This document shows positions 18,292 to 27,771 of a DNA stretch of 64,000 nt, in pieces. Positions within the stretch are counted from its first letter, which is position 1. Every line of letters begins with the position of its first letter. The notes under the pieces are model-generated. The model had not been told where the DNA came from and did not search any database. It saw only the letters and a list, made by a program, of their open reading frames with translations. A program made the translations under genes and the position numbers. Source of the DNA: Bradyrhizobium daqingense (GTDB taxonomy: Bacteria > Pseudomonadota > Alphaproteobacteria > Rhizobiales > Xanthobacteraceae); contig NZ_CP088014.1 of NCBI RefSeq assembly GCF_021044685.1, positions 434,001 to 498,000 on the forward strand. Direction: 5' to 3'.

Positions 18292-18495
18292 TCGGGGCGA
18301 TTTCCGCCCCGCCCAGGCTCGACATCAAAACCTCGAAAACAACCCCATGCACAGTAGAATGCCCTTGATCAATAAGGGATTTTTCAAGCCGTGCGACGAC
18401 ATCATCGGGGCTGAGATGATGCTTGACCTGTTGGGCAAAACACTGGCGGCGTGAGACCTCTCCCCGCACCTCAAACGCGCTGTCAGGCGCCGGCT

Positions 18496-18522
18496 TGATC
18501 GCCCGGTCGGGCCGGGCGATCA
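18496..18522 (-). terminator. Hairpin after boxB
   Basis: TGATCGCCCGG (18496-18506) pairs exactly with CCGGGCGATCA (18512-18522); 5-nt loop. It lies 35 bp past the boxB stop on the minus strand. There is no T-tract, so it may be Rho-assisted. Confidence 0.6.
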
Positions 18523-18556
18523 CACCATTTGCGTCGTGCGAGTCGAGCCTGACGGC

Positions 18557-20008
<1,452 letters not shown>

Positions 20009-20033
20009 GGCCGTGCTCCTTGGTCTGTCGCTT

Positions 20034-20149
20034 GTCCCGGACGCTGCGCAACGCGAAGCGGTGCGCTGCAGAGCCGGGACCTATTGTTCGGTCTGTATGG
20101 GTCCCGGTTCTGCGCAGCGGCACTTCGTGCCGCAGCGCGCCCGGGACAC
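20034..20149. repeat. Dispersed palindromic element, copy 1 (boxB-boxC spacer)
   Basis: The stretch begins GTCCCGGACGCTGCGCA and ends in the inverted-complement sense GCGCGCCCGGGACAC, with two internal GTCCCGG/CCGGGAC pairs. Related copies are at 42121-42177 (partial), 57671-57799 and 62306-62437, all intergenic. Confidence 0.7.
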
Positions 20150-20155
20150 GAAAAG

Positions 20156-21844
20156 CTACACCCGCGTCATATCGAATTTCGGCTTCTGGCCGCTGCCGTA
20201 GCGGCGCAGAGCGCCTTCCTCGCCGACTGCGTTCGGGCGCTGGAAGATCCAGTTCTGCCACGCAGTCAGCCGCGCGAAGATCTTCGATTCCATCGTCTCG
20301 GGACCGACGAAGCGCAGGCTCGCTTCCATGCCGGTGAGGCTGTCGGGCGAGAAGCTGGCGCGCTCCTCCAGGAATACGCGGACCTCGTCGTCCCAGTCGA
20401 TGTCGTCGAGCGCGAAGGTGACGAGGCCGAGCTCTTCCGCCTGCTCGGCGTCAAGCGCGGTGCCGAGCGTTGCTTCGACGCGCTCCACATCGGACGGATC
20501 AGCCTGGAAGCGTGACTCCAACCGCGTCAGCCCATGGCTCATCGGATACGGGCCGAAATTCATCGCGGACAGTTCGATCGACGGCGGCGGACGGTTGTCG
20601 CCCTGGCGCGTGCCGATCAGCATGTAGGAGCGGTCGGCAGCGAAGACGAGTTCGGCGAGCGTGCCGGCAAAGCAGGAGCCGGGCTCGACCAGCGTCACCA
20701 GCGTGCGCGAGGTGACGTCGATGCGCTTGAGCACGCGCTTCCAATAATGCCTGATCTCGTTGACCAGCCAGTGCGCCTTGTTGGCTTCGAGGAAGGCGTC
20801 GGAGGCGAGCACATGGGCGCGCTCTCCGTGGCTCTTGAACACCAGCATCGCGATCTCGAGCTCATTGATGCGTAGGTGCAGGATGGCATCGTCGAGCTCA
20901 CGCGCGACCTGGAGCGGCCAGAACGCAGCGCCTTGCGCCATCATGCCGTCGATGTCGGCTGGCGGCGCCGCCTCGGGCGCCTTGATGGAAATCGTGGCGA
21001 TGCGCGCCGTGCGGTCGATATCGACCGTAACGAAGCCGTAGCGGATGCTGTTTTGATCCACGAGGCGCTTGAGCGGTGTCAGCGCAATGCCCTTGCCGCT
21101 GCCCTTGCGCGTCGAGGCGGCCGCGAACTCCTTGGCGCGCTCGGTGATCTTGGCCTCCAGCTTCGAGTTCGGCGCGATCTCGTCGACGAGGCGCCATTGG
21201 ACGGCGCGCTTGCCCTTCACGCCCTCCTCGATGGTGCAGAAGAAATCGGCGTGGTCGCGGCGCACCTTGCGCTTGTCGACGACGCGCGTCAGCCCGCCCG
21301 TGCCCGGCAGCACCGCGAGCAGCGGCACCTCGGGCAGCGCCACGGCGGACGAGCCGTCATCGGCGAGGATGATGTGATCGGTCGCAAGCGCCAGCTCATA
21401 GCCGCCGCCGGCCGCGGAGCCGTTCACCACGGTGATGAAGCGCTGGCCGGAATTCTCGGAAGAATCTTCCATGCCGTTGCGGGTCTCGTTGGTGAATTTG
21501 CAGAAATTGACCTTGTGGGCGTGCGTCGAGCCGGCGAGCATGCGGATGTTGGCACCGGCGCAGAACACGCGGTTCTTGGCCGAGCGCATCACCACGACCT
21601 TCACCTCCGGGTGCTCGAAGCGCAGGCGCTGGATCGCATCGGCGAGCTCGATGTCGACACCGAGGTCGTAGGAGTTGAGCTTGAGCAGATAGCCCTCGAA
21701 CAGGCCGCCGTTCTCGTCGACGTCCATGGTCAGCGTCGCGACGTCACCCTCGACCGCCAGCTTCCAGTGCTTGTAGCGAGAGGGTTCGGTCTGGAAATCG
21801 ATGAATGTCGCGCCGCCTGCGAGGCGCCGATCTTCCCCGGCCAT
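20156..21844 (-). CDS. boxC: Benzoyl-CoA-dihydrodiol lyase BoxC
   Basis: 562-residue crotonase-superfamily enzyme that opens the ring of the benzoyl-CoA epoxide to 3,4-dehydroadipyl-CoA semialdehyde and formate. Two enoyl-CoA-hydratase-like halves are visible; the first contains SAKNRVFCAGANIRML and NGSAAGGGYELALATDHI, the oxyanion-hole segments. Length agrees with BoxC (about 550). Its promoter region (21845-21963) carries two BoxR-type operators. Followed by boxB. Confidence 0.96.
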   Translation of the reverse strand: MAGEDRRLAGGATFIDFQTEPSRYKHWKLAVEGDVATLTMDVDENGGLFEGYLLKLNSYDLGVDIELADAIQRLRFEHPEVKVVVMRSAKNRVFCAGANIRMLAGSTHAHKVNFCKFTNETRNGMEDSSENSGQRFITVVNGSAAGGGYELALATDHIILADDGSSAVALPEVPLLAVLPGTGGLTRVVDKRKVRRDHADFFCTIEEGVKGKRAVQWRLVDEIAPNSKLEAKITERAKEFAAASTRKGSGKGIALTPLKRLVDQNSIRYGFVTVDIDRTARIATISIKAPEAAPPADIDGMMAQGAAFWPLQVARELDDAILHLRINELEIAMLVFKSHGERAHVLASDAFLEANKAHWLVNEIRHYWKRVLKRIDVTSRTLVTLVEPGSCFAGTLAELVFAADRSYMLIGTRQGDNRPPPSIELSAMNFGPYPMSHGLTRLESRFQADPSDVERVEATLGTALDAEQAEELGLVTFALDDIDWDDEVRVFLEERASFSPDSLTGMEASLRFVGPETMESKIFARLTAWQNWIFQRPNAVGEEGALRRYGSGQKPKFDMTRV

Positions 21845-21888
21845 GGGTCATCCCTGAGCTTGGTTATGCATTGTCGCCGTAGCGTTAG

Positions 21889-21904
21889 ATGCACAATAGT
21901 GCAT
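21889..21904. promoter_or_regulatory. BoxR-type operator 1 before boxC
   Basis: ATGCA-CAATAG-TGCAT, a perfect dyad that extends to AGATGCAC/GTGCATCT over 21887-21906. It is 45-60 bp upstream of the boxC ATG. TGCA repeats are the known recognition element of BzdR/BoxR proteins; assignment here is inference from repetition at co-functional promoters. Confidence 0.7.
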
Positions 21905-21939
21905 CTTTTTGAACGCGTCTAGTCCTTAACGGCCACCAC

Positions 21940-21955
21940 ATGCACTTTGTTTCAT
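21940..21955. promoter_or_regulatory. BoxR-type operator 2 before boxC
   Basis: ATGCA-CTTTGT-TTCAT: same geometry as operator 1 with one changed position in the right half. Its left half and spacer are identical to the site at 39906. Centre-to-centre distance to operator 1 is 51 bp, about five helical turns. Confidence 0.6.
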
Positions 21956-21963
21956 GAACGCAC

Positions 21964-22488
21964 TTACGAGCGCACGATGGCCCCGAGCGCGATCCAGTCG
22001 GCCTTGGAGAGCTCTGGACGGCCGAGCTTGGCTTGCAACAGTGCGATCAGGGCCGCGACCGGGAAGGTCTCGACGAAGCCGTCGCCGACCGCTGCCGCCT
22101 TGCGGGAATTCAGCGCCCGCAGTTCGCCGAGCGCATCCCCGAACAGGCGCGCGGCCGAGTGCGGCCGCTGCATCCGCAGCCGCAGATTGGCATTCGCGAT
22201 GTGGACGCAGGCCCGCAGCAGAATGCGCTCGCGACCGCCTTGCGGGGCTGCAGCCCATACCGCCTCCAGCACCTCCTGCGCTTCCCAGAAATAGCCGCGG
22301 TCGTTGAGAGCAAGTCCGTACCGTAGCGCTGGATGGCGCGCCGGCACGTAGCCGCGGAACGCCGGAGGCACCAGCGCCTTGGCCATGTCGAGCGTCTCGC
22401 CATCGGCATCGGGCGCGCCGGTCTCGCCCGGCACATAGGCCCATTGCGGCCACGGCAGCGGCCTGATCGCGTTCGTAGGCGCACTCAT
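21964..22488 (-). CDS. DUF309 domain protein in the box cluster
   Basis: 174 residues. The DUF309 core is visible as LALNDRGYFWEAQEVLEAVW followed by a helical region (ACVHIANANLRL). In most DUF309 proteins the first motif has a His (HEaWE); here the position reads FWEAQE. Function unknown. It starts 21 bp after the hydrolase stop and precedes boxC by 119 bp, so it is part of the benzoate operon. Two ATG codons compete at the start; 22488 is chosen for the MSAPTNAIRPL opening. Confidence 0.8.
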   Translation of the reverse strand: MSAPTNAIRPLPWPQWAYVPGETGAPDADGETLDMAKALVPPAFRGYVPARHPALRYGLALNDRGYFWEAQEVLEAVWAAAPQGGRERILLRACVHIANANLRLRMQRPHSAARLFGDALGELRALNSRKAAAVGDGFVETFPVAALIALLQAKLGRPELSKADWIALGAIVRS

Positions 22489-22509
22489 TGAAAGTGCGCC
22501 CCTGCAACG

Positions 22510-23328
22510 TCATGCGGCGCGTCCCTGAAGTCCCTGATCGTCGCGCAGGGCCGCGCTTGCAAATTGCTCGATTGCGTCAAGCGTCGCCCCCGGCGCTTCA
22601 CGATGCGGGGAATGGCCCGCCTCTGAAATGACTTTAAAATCTACCGGACAGTAGCACTCTTCCTGCGCGATTTCGATCTGACGCAATGTCCCATATTGAT
22701 CGTCCGTGCCTTGCAGGATCAGGACGGGAACGCGGATATAGGCGAGGTATTCAGAGATGTCCCAGTCGCGGAATTTCGGATCGAGCCAGGCACCGTTCCA
22801 GCCGTAGAAGGCGTTGTCGACATCCTGGTGCCAGCGCGCCAGCTTTGCCTTGAGGTCCGTGGTCTCGAACGTCGTCTTGATCGCGGCGATGGATTGGACC
22901 GAGATGTCCTCGACGATGAAATGCGGCGCGATCAGCACGAGACCGCTGAGGCGATGATCCTGATGCGCGCCGGCATAGATCGTCGCGATCGAGGCACCGT
23001 CGGAATGACCGAGCAGCAGGCCGCGCCTGAAGCCGATGGCGTCGAGCAGCTTGGGCAGCACGTCCAACGCCTCGCGCTGCATGTAATCGAGCGGACGCGG
23101 CAGCGTCACCTTGCTCGACTGGCCGTAGCCCGCGCGCGAATAGACGAAGATGCCGGCGCCCGTGGCTTGCTGGAGCTTTTCCGGGAAGTCGCCCCAAAGG
23201 CCGACGGAGCCGAGACCTTCATGCAGCATGACGATGGTGGGAGCGTCGGCAGATTGCGGCGCCAGCCATTTGTATTCGAGACTGGCGCTGCCGATGCTGA
23301 GGAAGCCGGTGGGGGTGAGGTTGGTCAT
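22510..23328 (-). CDS. Alpha/beta hydrolase of the box operon
   Basis: 272 residues with the alpha/beta-hydrolase fold: oxyanion segment VMLHEGLGSVGLW, nucleophile elbow GHSDGAS, acid around LQGTDDQYG and a late AGHSPHREAP histidine. No signal peptide, so cytosolic. A homologous hydrolase commonly accompanies box genes; a role in hydrolysing a CoA or lactone by-product is plausible but unproved. Starts at 23328 (MTNLTPTGF); longer starts would lie in the palindromic repeat. Confidence 0.88.
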   Translation of the reverse strand: MTNLTPTGFLSIGSASLEYKWLAPQSADAPTIVMLHEGLGSVGLWGDFPEKLQQATGAGIFVYSRAGYGQSSKVTLPRPLDYMQREALDVLPKLLDAIGFRRGLLLGHSDGASIATIYAGAHQDHRLSGLVLIAPHFIVEDISVQSIAAIKTTFETTDLKAKLARWHQDVDNAFYGWNGAWLDPKFRDWDISEYLAYIRVPVLILQGTDDQYGTLRQIEIAQEECYCPVDFKVISEAGHSPHREAPGATLDAIEQFASAALRDDQGLQGRAA

Positions 23329-23348
23329 GTTCGTTCGTCCTTCTCGGT

Positions 23349-23433
23349 CGTCATGCCCGGGCTTGACCCGGGCATCCACGTCTTCCTCGTTCGCGGCCGC
23401 ACGTGGATGGCCGGGACAAGCCCGGCCATGACG
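23349..23433. repeat. Palindromic element between hydrolase and benzoate-CoA ligase
   Basis: Begins CGTCATGCCCGGGCTTG, contains the hairpin CATGCCCGGGCTTGACCCGG-type stem, and ends GCCCGGCCATGACG; CGTCATG/CATGACG are the outer arms and ATCCACGT/ACGTGGAT the inner arms. It splits the operon and may process the message. Confidence 0.7.
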
Positions 23434-23440
23434 GCTGTGG

Positions 23441-24982
23441 TCAATTCGTCCCTTCCCGCAGCTTGAACCGCTGGATCTTCCCCGTCGCGGTCTTCGGCAG
23501 GGAGTCCACAACGTCGATCCAGCGCGGATATTTCCAGGGGCCGATCTTCTGCTTGACGTGCTCCTTCAGCATCTCCTGCAGGTCGTTCGTCCTGGCGCCG
23601 GGCCGCAGCACGACGAAGGCCTTTGGCTTGAGCAGCCCTTCCGGATCCGCTTCGGGCACGACGGCAGCTTCCAGCACGGCCGGGTGCGTGATCAGTGCGC
23701 TCTCGACCTCGAAAGGCGAGACCCAGATGCCGGAGACCTTGAACATGTCGTCGGCGCGGCCACAGAAGGTGTAGCGGCCGTCGCTGTCACGAACGTATTT
23801 GTCGCCGGTGCGGGTCCACGGGCCCTCGAAGGTGCGGCGACTCTTGTGGCGTTGATTCCAGTAGCCCTCGCCGGCGGAGGGCGCATCGACCAGGAGTTCG
23901 CCGACCTCGCCGTCGGCCACGTCCTGGCCGGTCTCGTTGACGAGCCGCACCGCATAGCCCGGCACCGGCTTGCCGGACGAGCCGTATTTGATGTCGCCGG
24001 GCGCGTTCGACAGGAAGATGTGCAACAGCTCGGTCGAGCCGACGCCGTCGAGAATGTCGACGCCGAAGCGCGCCTTCCAGCTGTTGCCGACGGATTCCGG
24101 CAGCGCCTCGCCGGCGGAGGTGCAGATGCGCAAGTTTTTGCCGCCGAGCTCGCCCTTCATCGTTTCGTCGTTGAGCATCGCCGCGAACAGCGTCGGCACG
24201 CCGTAGAAGATCGAGGGATTGTAGCGGTTCATCAGGTCGAACATTCGCGCCGGCGTCGGCCGCTCGCTGTTCAGGATCACGCTGGCACCGACCGACATCG
24301 GGAAGGTCAGCGCGTTGCCGAGACCATAGGCGAAGAACAGCTTTGCCGCGGAGAGGCAGACATCGCTCTCGCGGATGCCGAGCACCTGCCTGGCATAGGC
24401 ATCGGCGGTCGCCTGCAAATTGGAGTGCAGATGGCGTACGCCCTTGGGCATGCCGGTCGAGCCCGATGAATAGAGCCAGAACGCCGGCTCGTCGGGATGC
24501 GTCGCCGCGGTCGTGAACTGGTCGCTCTCGCCGGCGATCTCCTCGGCGAGTTGCTTGTGGCCGTTCTGCTTTGCGCCGGACACGATGACATGCTCGAGAT
24601 CGGGCATGCGACCGACGACGTCCTTGATGACGGGATAGAGCGCCTCCGAGACGAACAGCACGCGCGCGCGGCAGTCGGCGAGGATATAGGCGTACTGGTC
24701 CGCGGTGAGCAGCGTGTTGAGCGGCACCGGCACGATGCCAGCGCGGATTGCGCCCAGGAACACGATCGGGAAATCGACCGTATCCAGCATGATCATCGCC
24801 ACGCGTTCCTCGCGGCGGACGCCGAGCCGGCGCAGCATGTTGGCAGCGCGGCGGCTCTCGCGTTGGAGTTCGCCATAAGTGAGCCGCGAGACGGTGTCGT
24901 CGAAGACGAGCTTGCTTCCCCTGCCCTCCTCGACGTTACGGTCGAGCAGCCAGGTCACCGCGTTGTAGGATCCCTCGCTCAC
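23441..24982 (-). CDS. bclA: Benzoate-CoA ligase
   Basis: Adenylate-forming enzyme that makes benzoyl-CoA from benzoate, ATP and CoA; first step of the box pathway. 513 residues. The P-loop-like motif is YSSGSTGMPKGV, followed by GVGSTELLHIF, YTFCGRADDMFKVSG and the C-terminal lysine in KTATGKIQRFKL. The gene neighbourhood supports benzoate over other aryl acids. It faces boxR across a 131-bp gap that contains one operator at 25053. bclA/badA names are both used for this family. Confidence 0.93.
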   Translation of the reverse strand: MSEGSYNAVTWLLDRNVEEGRGSKLVFDDTVSRLTYGELQRESRRAANMLRRLGVRREERVAMIMLDTVDFPIVFLGAIRAGIVPVPLNTLLTADQYAYILADCRARVLFVSEALYPVIKDVVGRMPDLEHVIVSGAKQNGHKQLAEEIAGESDQFTTAATHPDEPAFWLYSSGSTGMPKGVRHLHSNLQATADAYARQVLGIRESDVCLSAAKLFFAYGLGNALTFPMSVGASVILNSERPTPARMFDLMNRYNPSIFYGVPTLFAAMLNDETMKGELGGKNLRICTSAGEALPESVGNSWKARFGVDILDGVGSTELLHIFLSNAPGDIKYGSSGKPVPGYAVRLVNETGQDVADGEVGELLVDAPSAGEGYWNQRHKSRRTFEGPWTRTGDKYVRDSDGRYTFCGRADDMFKVSGIWVSPFEVESALITHPAVLEAAVVPEADPEGLLKPKAFVVLRPGARTNDLQEMLKEHVKQKIGPWKYPRWIDVVDSLPKTATGKIQRFKLREGTN

Positions 24983-25052
24983 GGACGTCTCCCCAGAATT
25001 TAGAATTATAATTCATAGAAAGACACTGCCGCGGCTTGCTGTCAATGCTATC

Positions 25053-25068
25053 AGGCACTATGTTTCAT
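25053..25068. promoter_or_regulatory. BoxR-type operator 3 between bclA and boxR
   Basis: AGGCA-CTATGT-TTCAT, the weakest of the four sites (two changes from ATGCA-N6-TGCAT in the arms) but with the same GCACT-TGTTTCAT core as operator 2. Lies 46 bp before boxR and 71 bp before bclA, so one site can control both. Confidence 0.55.
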
Positions 25069-25113
25069 TAAAACGGGGACCTTCTTCAGGAAGACATCCG
25101 TTAAAGAAGGCTC

Positions 25114-26022
25114 ATGACCGACAGTCCCGACGCCGAATCCCACTTCCTCGAACAGCTCGGCCAGCGCGTGCGAACCATGCGCGCACTGCGCGGCATGTCG
25201 CGCAAGGTGCTCGCCAAGGTATCAGGAATTTCGGAGCGCTACATCGCGCAGCTCGAGAGCGGCAAGGGCAATGTCTCGATCGTGCTCTTGCGCCGCGTCT
25301 CCGATGCGATGGGCGCGCATCTCGAAGATCTGCTGCCTTCGGCCGATCCGACACCGGACTGGCAGATGTTTCGCGACCTCCTGCGCAAGGCGACACCGGC
25401 GCAGATCGCGCAGGCCAAGGACCTGCTCGCCGGCGGCAGCGCAACCGCGCCGCGGCGCGCGCCGTTCTGTGGCATTGCGCTGATCGGTCTGCGCGGTGCC
25501 GGCAAATCGACGCTGGGGCGGATGCTGGCGAAGAAGATCGGCTGGAGCTTCGTCGAGCTCAACAAGGAGGTCGAGCAGCAGAACGGGCTCTCGGTCGCCG
25601 AGATCATCGCGCTCTACGGCCAGGAAGGCTTTCGCCGCATGGAGCAGGCAGCCTTGCAGCAGCTGCTCGCGCGCAACGAGCTGATGGTGCTGGCGACCGG
25701 CGGCGGCATCGTCTCCGAGCCGCTGACCTTCGATCAGATCCTGTCTTCGTTCTACACGATCTGGCTGAAGGCCGAGCCCGAGGAGCACATGGCCCGCGTG
25801 CGCCGCCAGGGCGATCTCCGCCCGATGGCCGACGACCGCTCCGCGATGGCGGAGCTGCGCAACATCTTGCTGAGCCGCGAGCCGCTGTATTCGCGCGCGA
25901 CGGCCGTGGTGGATACTGCGGGGCTCAGCGTCGATGCCGCGGCAGTGCGGCTGATCGATGCGGTGCGGCCGGTGCTGCAGAACGAGGCGCGCAGCTTCGG
26001 CCTGCGCAGCGTGGCCCTGTAG
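25114..26022 (+). CDS. boxR: BoxR/BzdR-type regulator: XRE domain fused to shikimate-kinase-like domain
   Basis: 302 residues. Residues about 17-70 are an XRE helix-turn-helix (KVLAKVSGISERYIAQLESG). After a linker, residues 118-300 form a shikimate-kinase-like domain with intact P-loop GLRGAGKST (125-133), ATGGGIV and RRQGDLRPMADD. In BzdR/BoxR this domain binds benzoyl-CoA rather than phosphorylating shikimate. It is divergent from bclA and is predicted to repress it. Stop and the hemoglobin start abut with no spacer (TAGATG). Confidence 0.93.
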   Translation: MTDSPDAESHFLEQLGQRVRTMRALRGMSRKVLAKVSGISERYIAQLESGKGNVSIVLLRRVSDAMGAHLEDLLPSADPTPDWQMFRDLLRKATPAQIAQAKDLLAGGSATAPRRAPFCGIALIGLRGAGKSTLGRMLAKKIGWSFVELNKEVEQQNGLSVAEIIALYGQEGFRRMEQAALQQLLARNELMVLATGGGIVSEPLTFDQILSSFYTIWLKAEPEEHMARVRRQGDLRPMADDRSAMAELRNILLSREPLYSRATAVVDTAGLSVDAAAVRLIDAVRPVLQNEARSFGLRSVAL

Positions 26023-26418
26023 ATGACCGACGGCACCGTCACCCTCTCCATGTTCGAACGGATCGGCGGGAGTAGCGCGATCGATCGTCTCGTCGACCGC
26101 TTCTACGACCGCATGGACACGCTGCCGGAAGCGAAGATCATCCGTGCCATGCATGCGGACGATCTCGGCCTGATCAGGGACGTCTTGAAGCGCTATCTCA
26201 CCGAATGGACCGGCGGGCCGCGGCTCTATACGCCCGAAAAGGGCCATCCGCGGCTGCGTCAGCGGCACATCGGCTTTGCCATCGGCGATGCCGAGCGCGA
26301 CGCATGGATGCTCTGCATGCGCGGCGCGATGGAGGAGACGGTGACAGATGCCGCCGCGCGGCAGGATCTCGACAAGGCGCTGTCCGGCCTCGCCGACTGG
26401 ATGCGCAACAGGCAGTGA
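26023..26418 (+). CDS. Group II truncated hemoglobin
   Basis: 131 residues. Family marks are FERIGGSSAIDRLVDRFYD, a YLTEWTGGPRLY segment with the group II Trp-Gly-Gly-Pro, and RQRHIGFAIGDAERDAW carrying the proximal His. Binds O2 or NO via heme in the cytosol. Its ATG directly follows the boxR TAG, so it is almost certainly translated with BoxR; supply of O2 to BoxB or protection of it at low O2 is inference. Confidence 0.92.
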   Translation: MTDGTVTLSMFERIGGSSAIDRLVDRFYDRMDTLPEAKIIRAMHADDLGLIRDVLKRYLTEWTGGPRLYTPEKGHPRLRQRHIGFAIGDAERDAWMLCMRGAMEETVTDAAARQDLDKALSGLADWMRNRQ

Positions 26419-26439
26419 CCGCAGCCCGTATCGAACCAA

Positions 26440-26772
26440 TCAAATCGACCAATAATTCGGATGCTGGTACGGCCGCGAGCGGTCGCCCCAGTCGAATTCA
26501 TCGCCATCGGCTTCGCAGGGGCCGCTGCTCAATTGCTCCGGCGTCAGATCGACCTTGAAGGCCTGACGTCCCGAATCATACTTCAGCGCACTCCACTGCA
26601 CGGGATAATGGTGATGGGCCCCGAGCAGCCTTCCGGTCTTGATGACGGCGTAGGCGACGGTTCCACTCACCTTGTCAAGCATCAATCGTTCGATCGTGCC
26701 GAGCTTGGTGCCGTCACATCCATAGACGGCCACGTGCTCGACACGATCACTGGGAACCATGGTGTGTTGCAT
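26440..26772 (-). CDS. PRC-barrel domain protein
   Basis: 110 residues with a PRC-barrel core (VAVYGCDGTKLGTIERLMLD, VAYAVIKTGRLLGAHHHYPV). This small beta fold occurs in RNA-processing factors and photosystem H subunits; stand-alone copies in rhizobia have no known role. Ends with a Tyr/Asn-rich tail and faces the hemoglobin gene. A GGAG-type site precedes the ATG at 26772. Confidence 0.85.
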   Translation of the reverse strand: MQHTMVPSDRVEHVAVYGCDGTKLGTIERLMLDKVSGTVAYAVIKTGRLLGAHHHYPVQWSALKYDSGRQAFKVDLTPEQLSSGPCEADGDEFDWGDRSRPYQHPNYWSI

Positions 26773-26874
26773 GGCGTGCTCCCTGGTCTTGTCTGGAGCC
26801 GATTATAGGCCCGCAGCCCGGATGAGCGAAGCGAGATCCGGGGTCTTGCGACACTTTCGCTACCGGCTACGCCG

Positions 26875-27660
26875 CTACAGCAATTGCGAACGCACCGCTT
26901 CCGCGCCTTCGCGCAGCAAGGGCAGGAAGCGGTCGAGCAATTCCCGAGCAGGCACGCGGTCGACATGGGCGCCCATGTTGATGGCCGCGACGATGACGCC
27001 GTCGTAGCGATGCACCGGGACCGAGATCGAGCGGAAGTGCGGCTCCGCCTCGCGGTCGACCAGCGAATAGCCCTGCGCGCGGTCGGCGACGATGCGCGCG
27101 AGCAGCGCCATGGGATCGGTCACGGTCTGCGGCGTCAGTGCCTCGCGCTTGATTGCCTTCAGACGTACGGCAAGATCGGCATCGTCGAGCTGGCCGAGCA
27201 TGGCGCGGCCAACCGAAGTGCAGAAGGCGGGCAGGCGGTAGCCGATGTCCAGCCCGCCGGAGAACACGCGTGACGGTCCGCCGCGGGCGATGAACACGAC
27301 GTCGTCGCCGTCAAGCACGGCGAGCGAGGAGATTTCCTGCGCTGCCGTCGCGACGCGGTCGAGCACGGGCTGAAGCACGGCGACGAGCTGGCTGGAGCGC
27401 AAATAGGACGCCGCCAGCGTCAGCACATGCGGCGTCAGCGTGAACAGCTTTCCGTCGCTGGCCACGAAGCCGCCGTGTTGCAGCGTGAACAGGATGCGCC
27501 GCGCGGTGGCGCGCGGAAGATCGGCGGCACGCGCGAGATCGCTCAGCGTCATCGGGCCGGCAGTCGCGCCAAAGCATTGAAGCAGGCGCAGGCCACGATC
27601 GAGCGCCTCGACGAAATCCGTCGCGCGTTCCTCGCTCTCGCTCCGCTTCAACTTGGGCAT
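26875..27660 (-). CDS. IclR family transcriptional regulator
   Basis: 261 residues from MPKLKRSESEERATD. N-terminal winged helix: LARAADLPRATARRILFTL; C-terminal IclR effector domain: SLAVLDGDDVVFIARGG, YRLPAFCTSVGRAML and GYSLVDREAEPHFRSISVPV. This resembles PcaR/PobR-type aromatic-acid regulators. An in-frame ATG at 27714 would add 18 residues that would then run towards the operator. It is divergent from the Rieske oxygenase and shares with it a 25-bp dyad. Confidence 0.92.
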   Translation of the reverse strand: MPKLKRSESEERATDFVEALDRGLRLLQCFGATAGPMTLSDLARAADLPRATARRILFTLQHGGFVASDGKLFTLTPHVLTLAASYLRSSQLVAVLQPVLDRVATAAQEISSLAVLDGDDVVFIARGGPSRVFSGGLDIGYRLPAFCTSVGRAMLGQLDDADLAVRLKAIKREALTPQTVTDPMALLARIVADRAQGYSLVDREAEPHFRSISVPVHRYDGVIVAAINMGAHVDRVPARELLDRFLPLLREGAEAVRSQLL

Positions 27661-27716
27661 GGCCTCGGGACAATCCTGCAAAATAGTGCTTGCTGCCGCT
27701 CCAAGGCATGTCATAA

Positions 27717-27741
27717 TTCGCCCATTCGTTCAATAGGCGAA
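27717..27741. promoter_or_regulatory. IclR-type dyad in the divergent promoter
   Basis: TTCGCCcATT-CGTTC-AATaGGCGAA: two 10-bp arms that match at 9 positions around a 5-bp spacer. It lies between the IclR start (27660) and the Rieske start (27772), the expected place for the IclR operator. Confidence 0.65.
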
Positions 27742-27771
27742 CAAACGCCACTCCACAAGGATGCATGCGCC

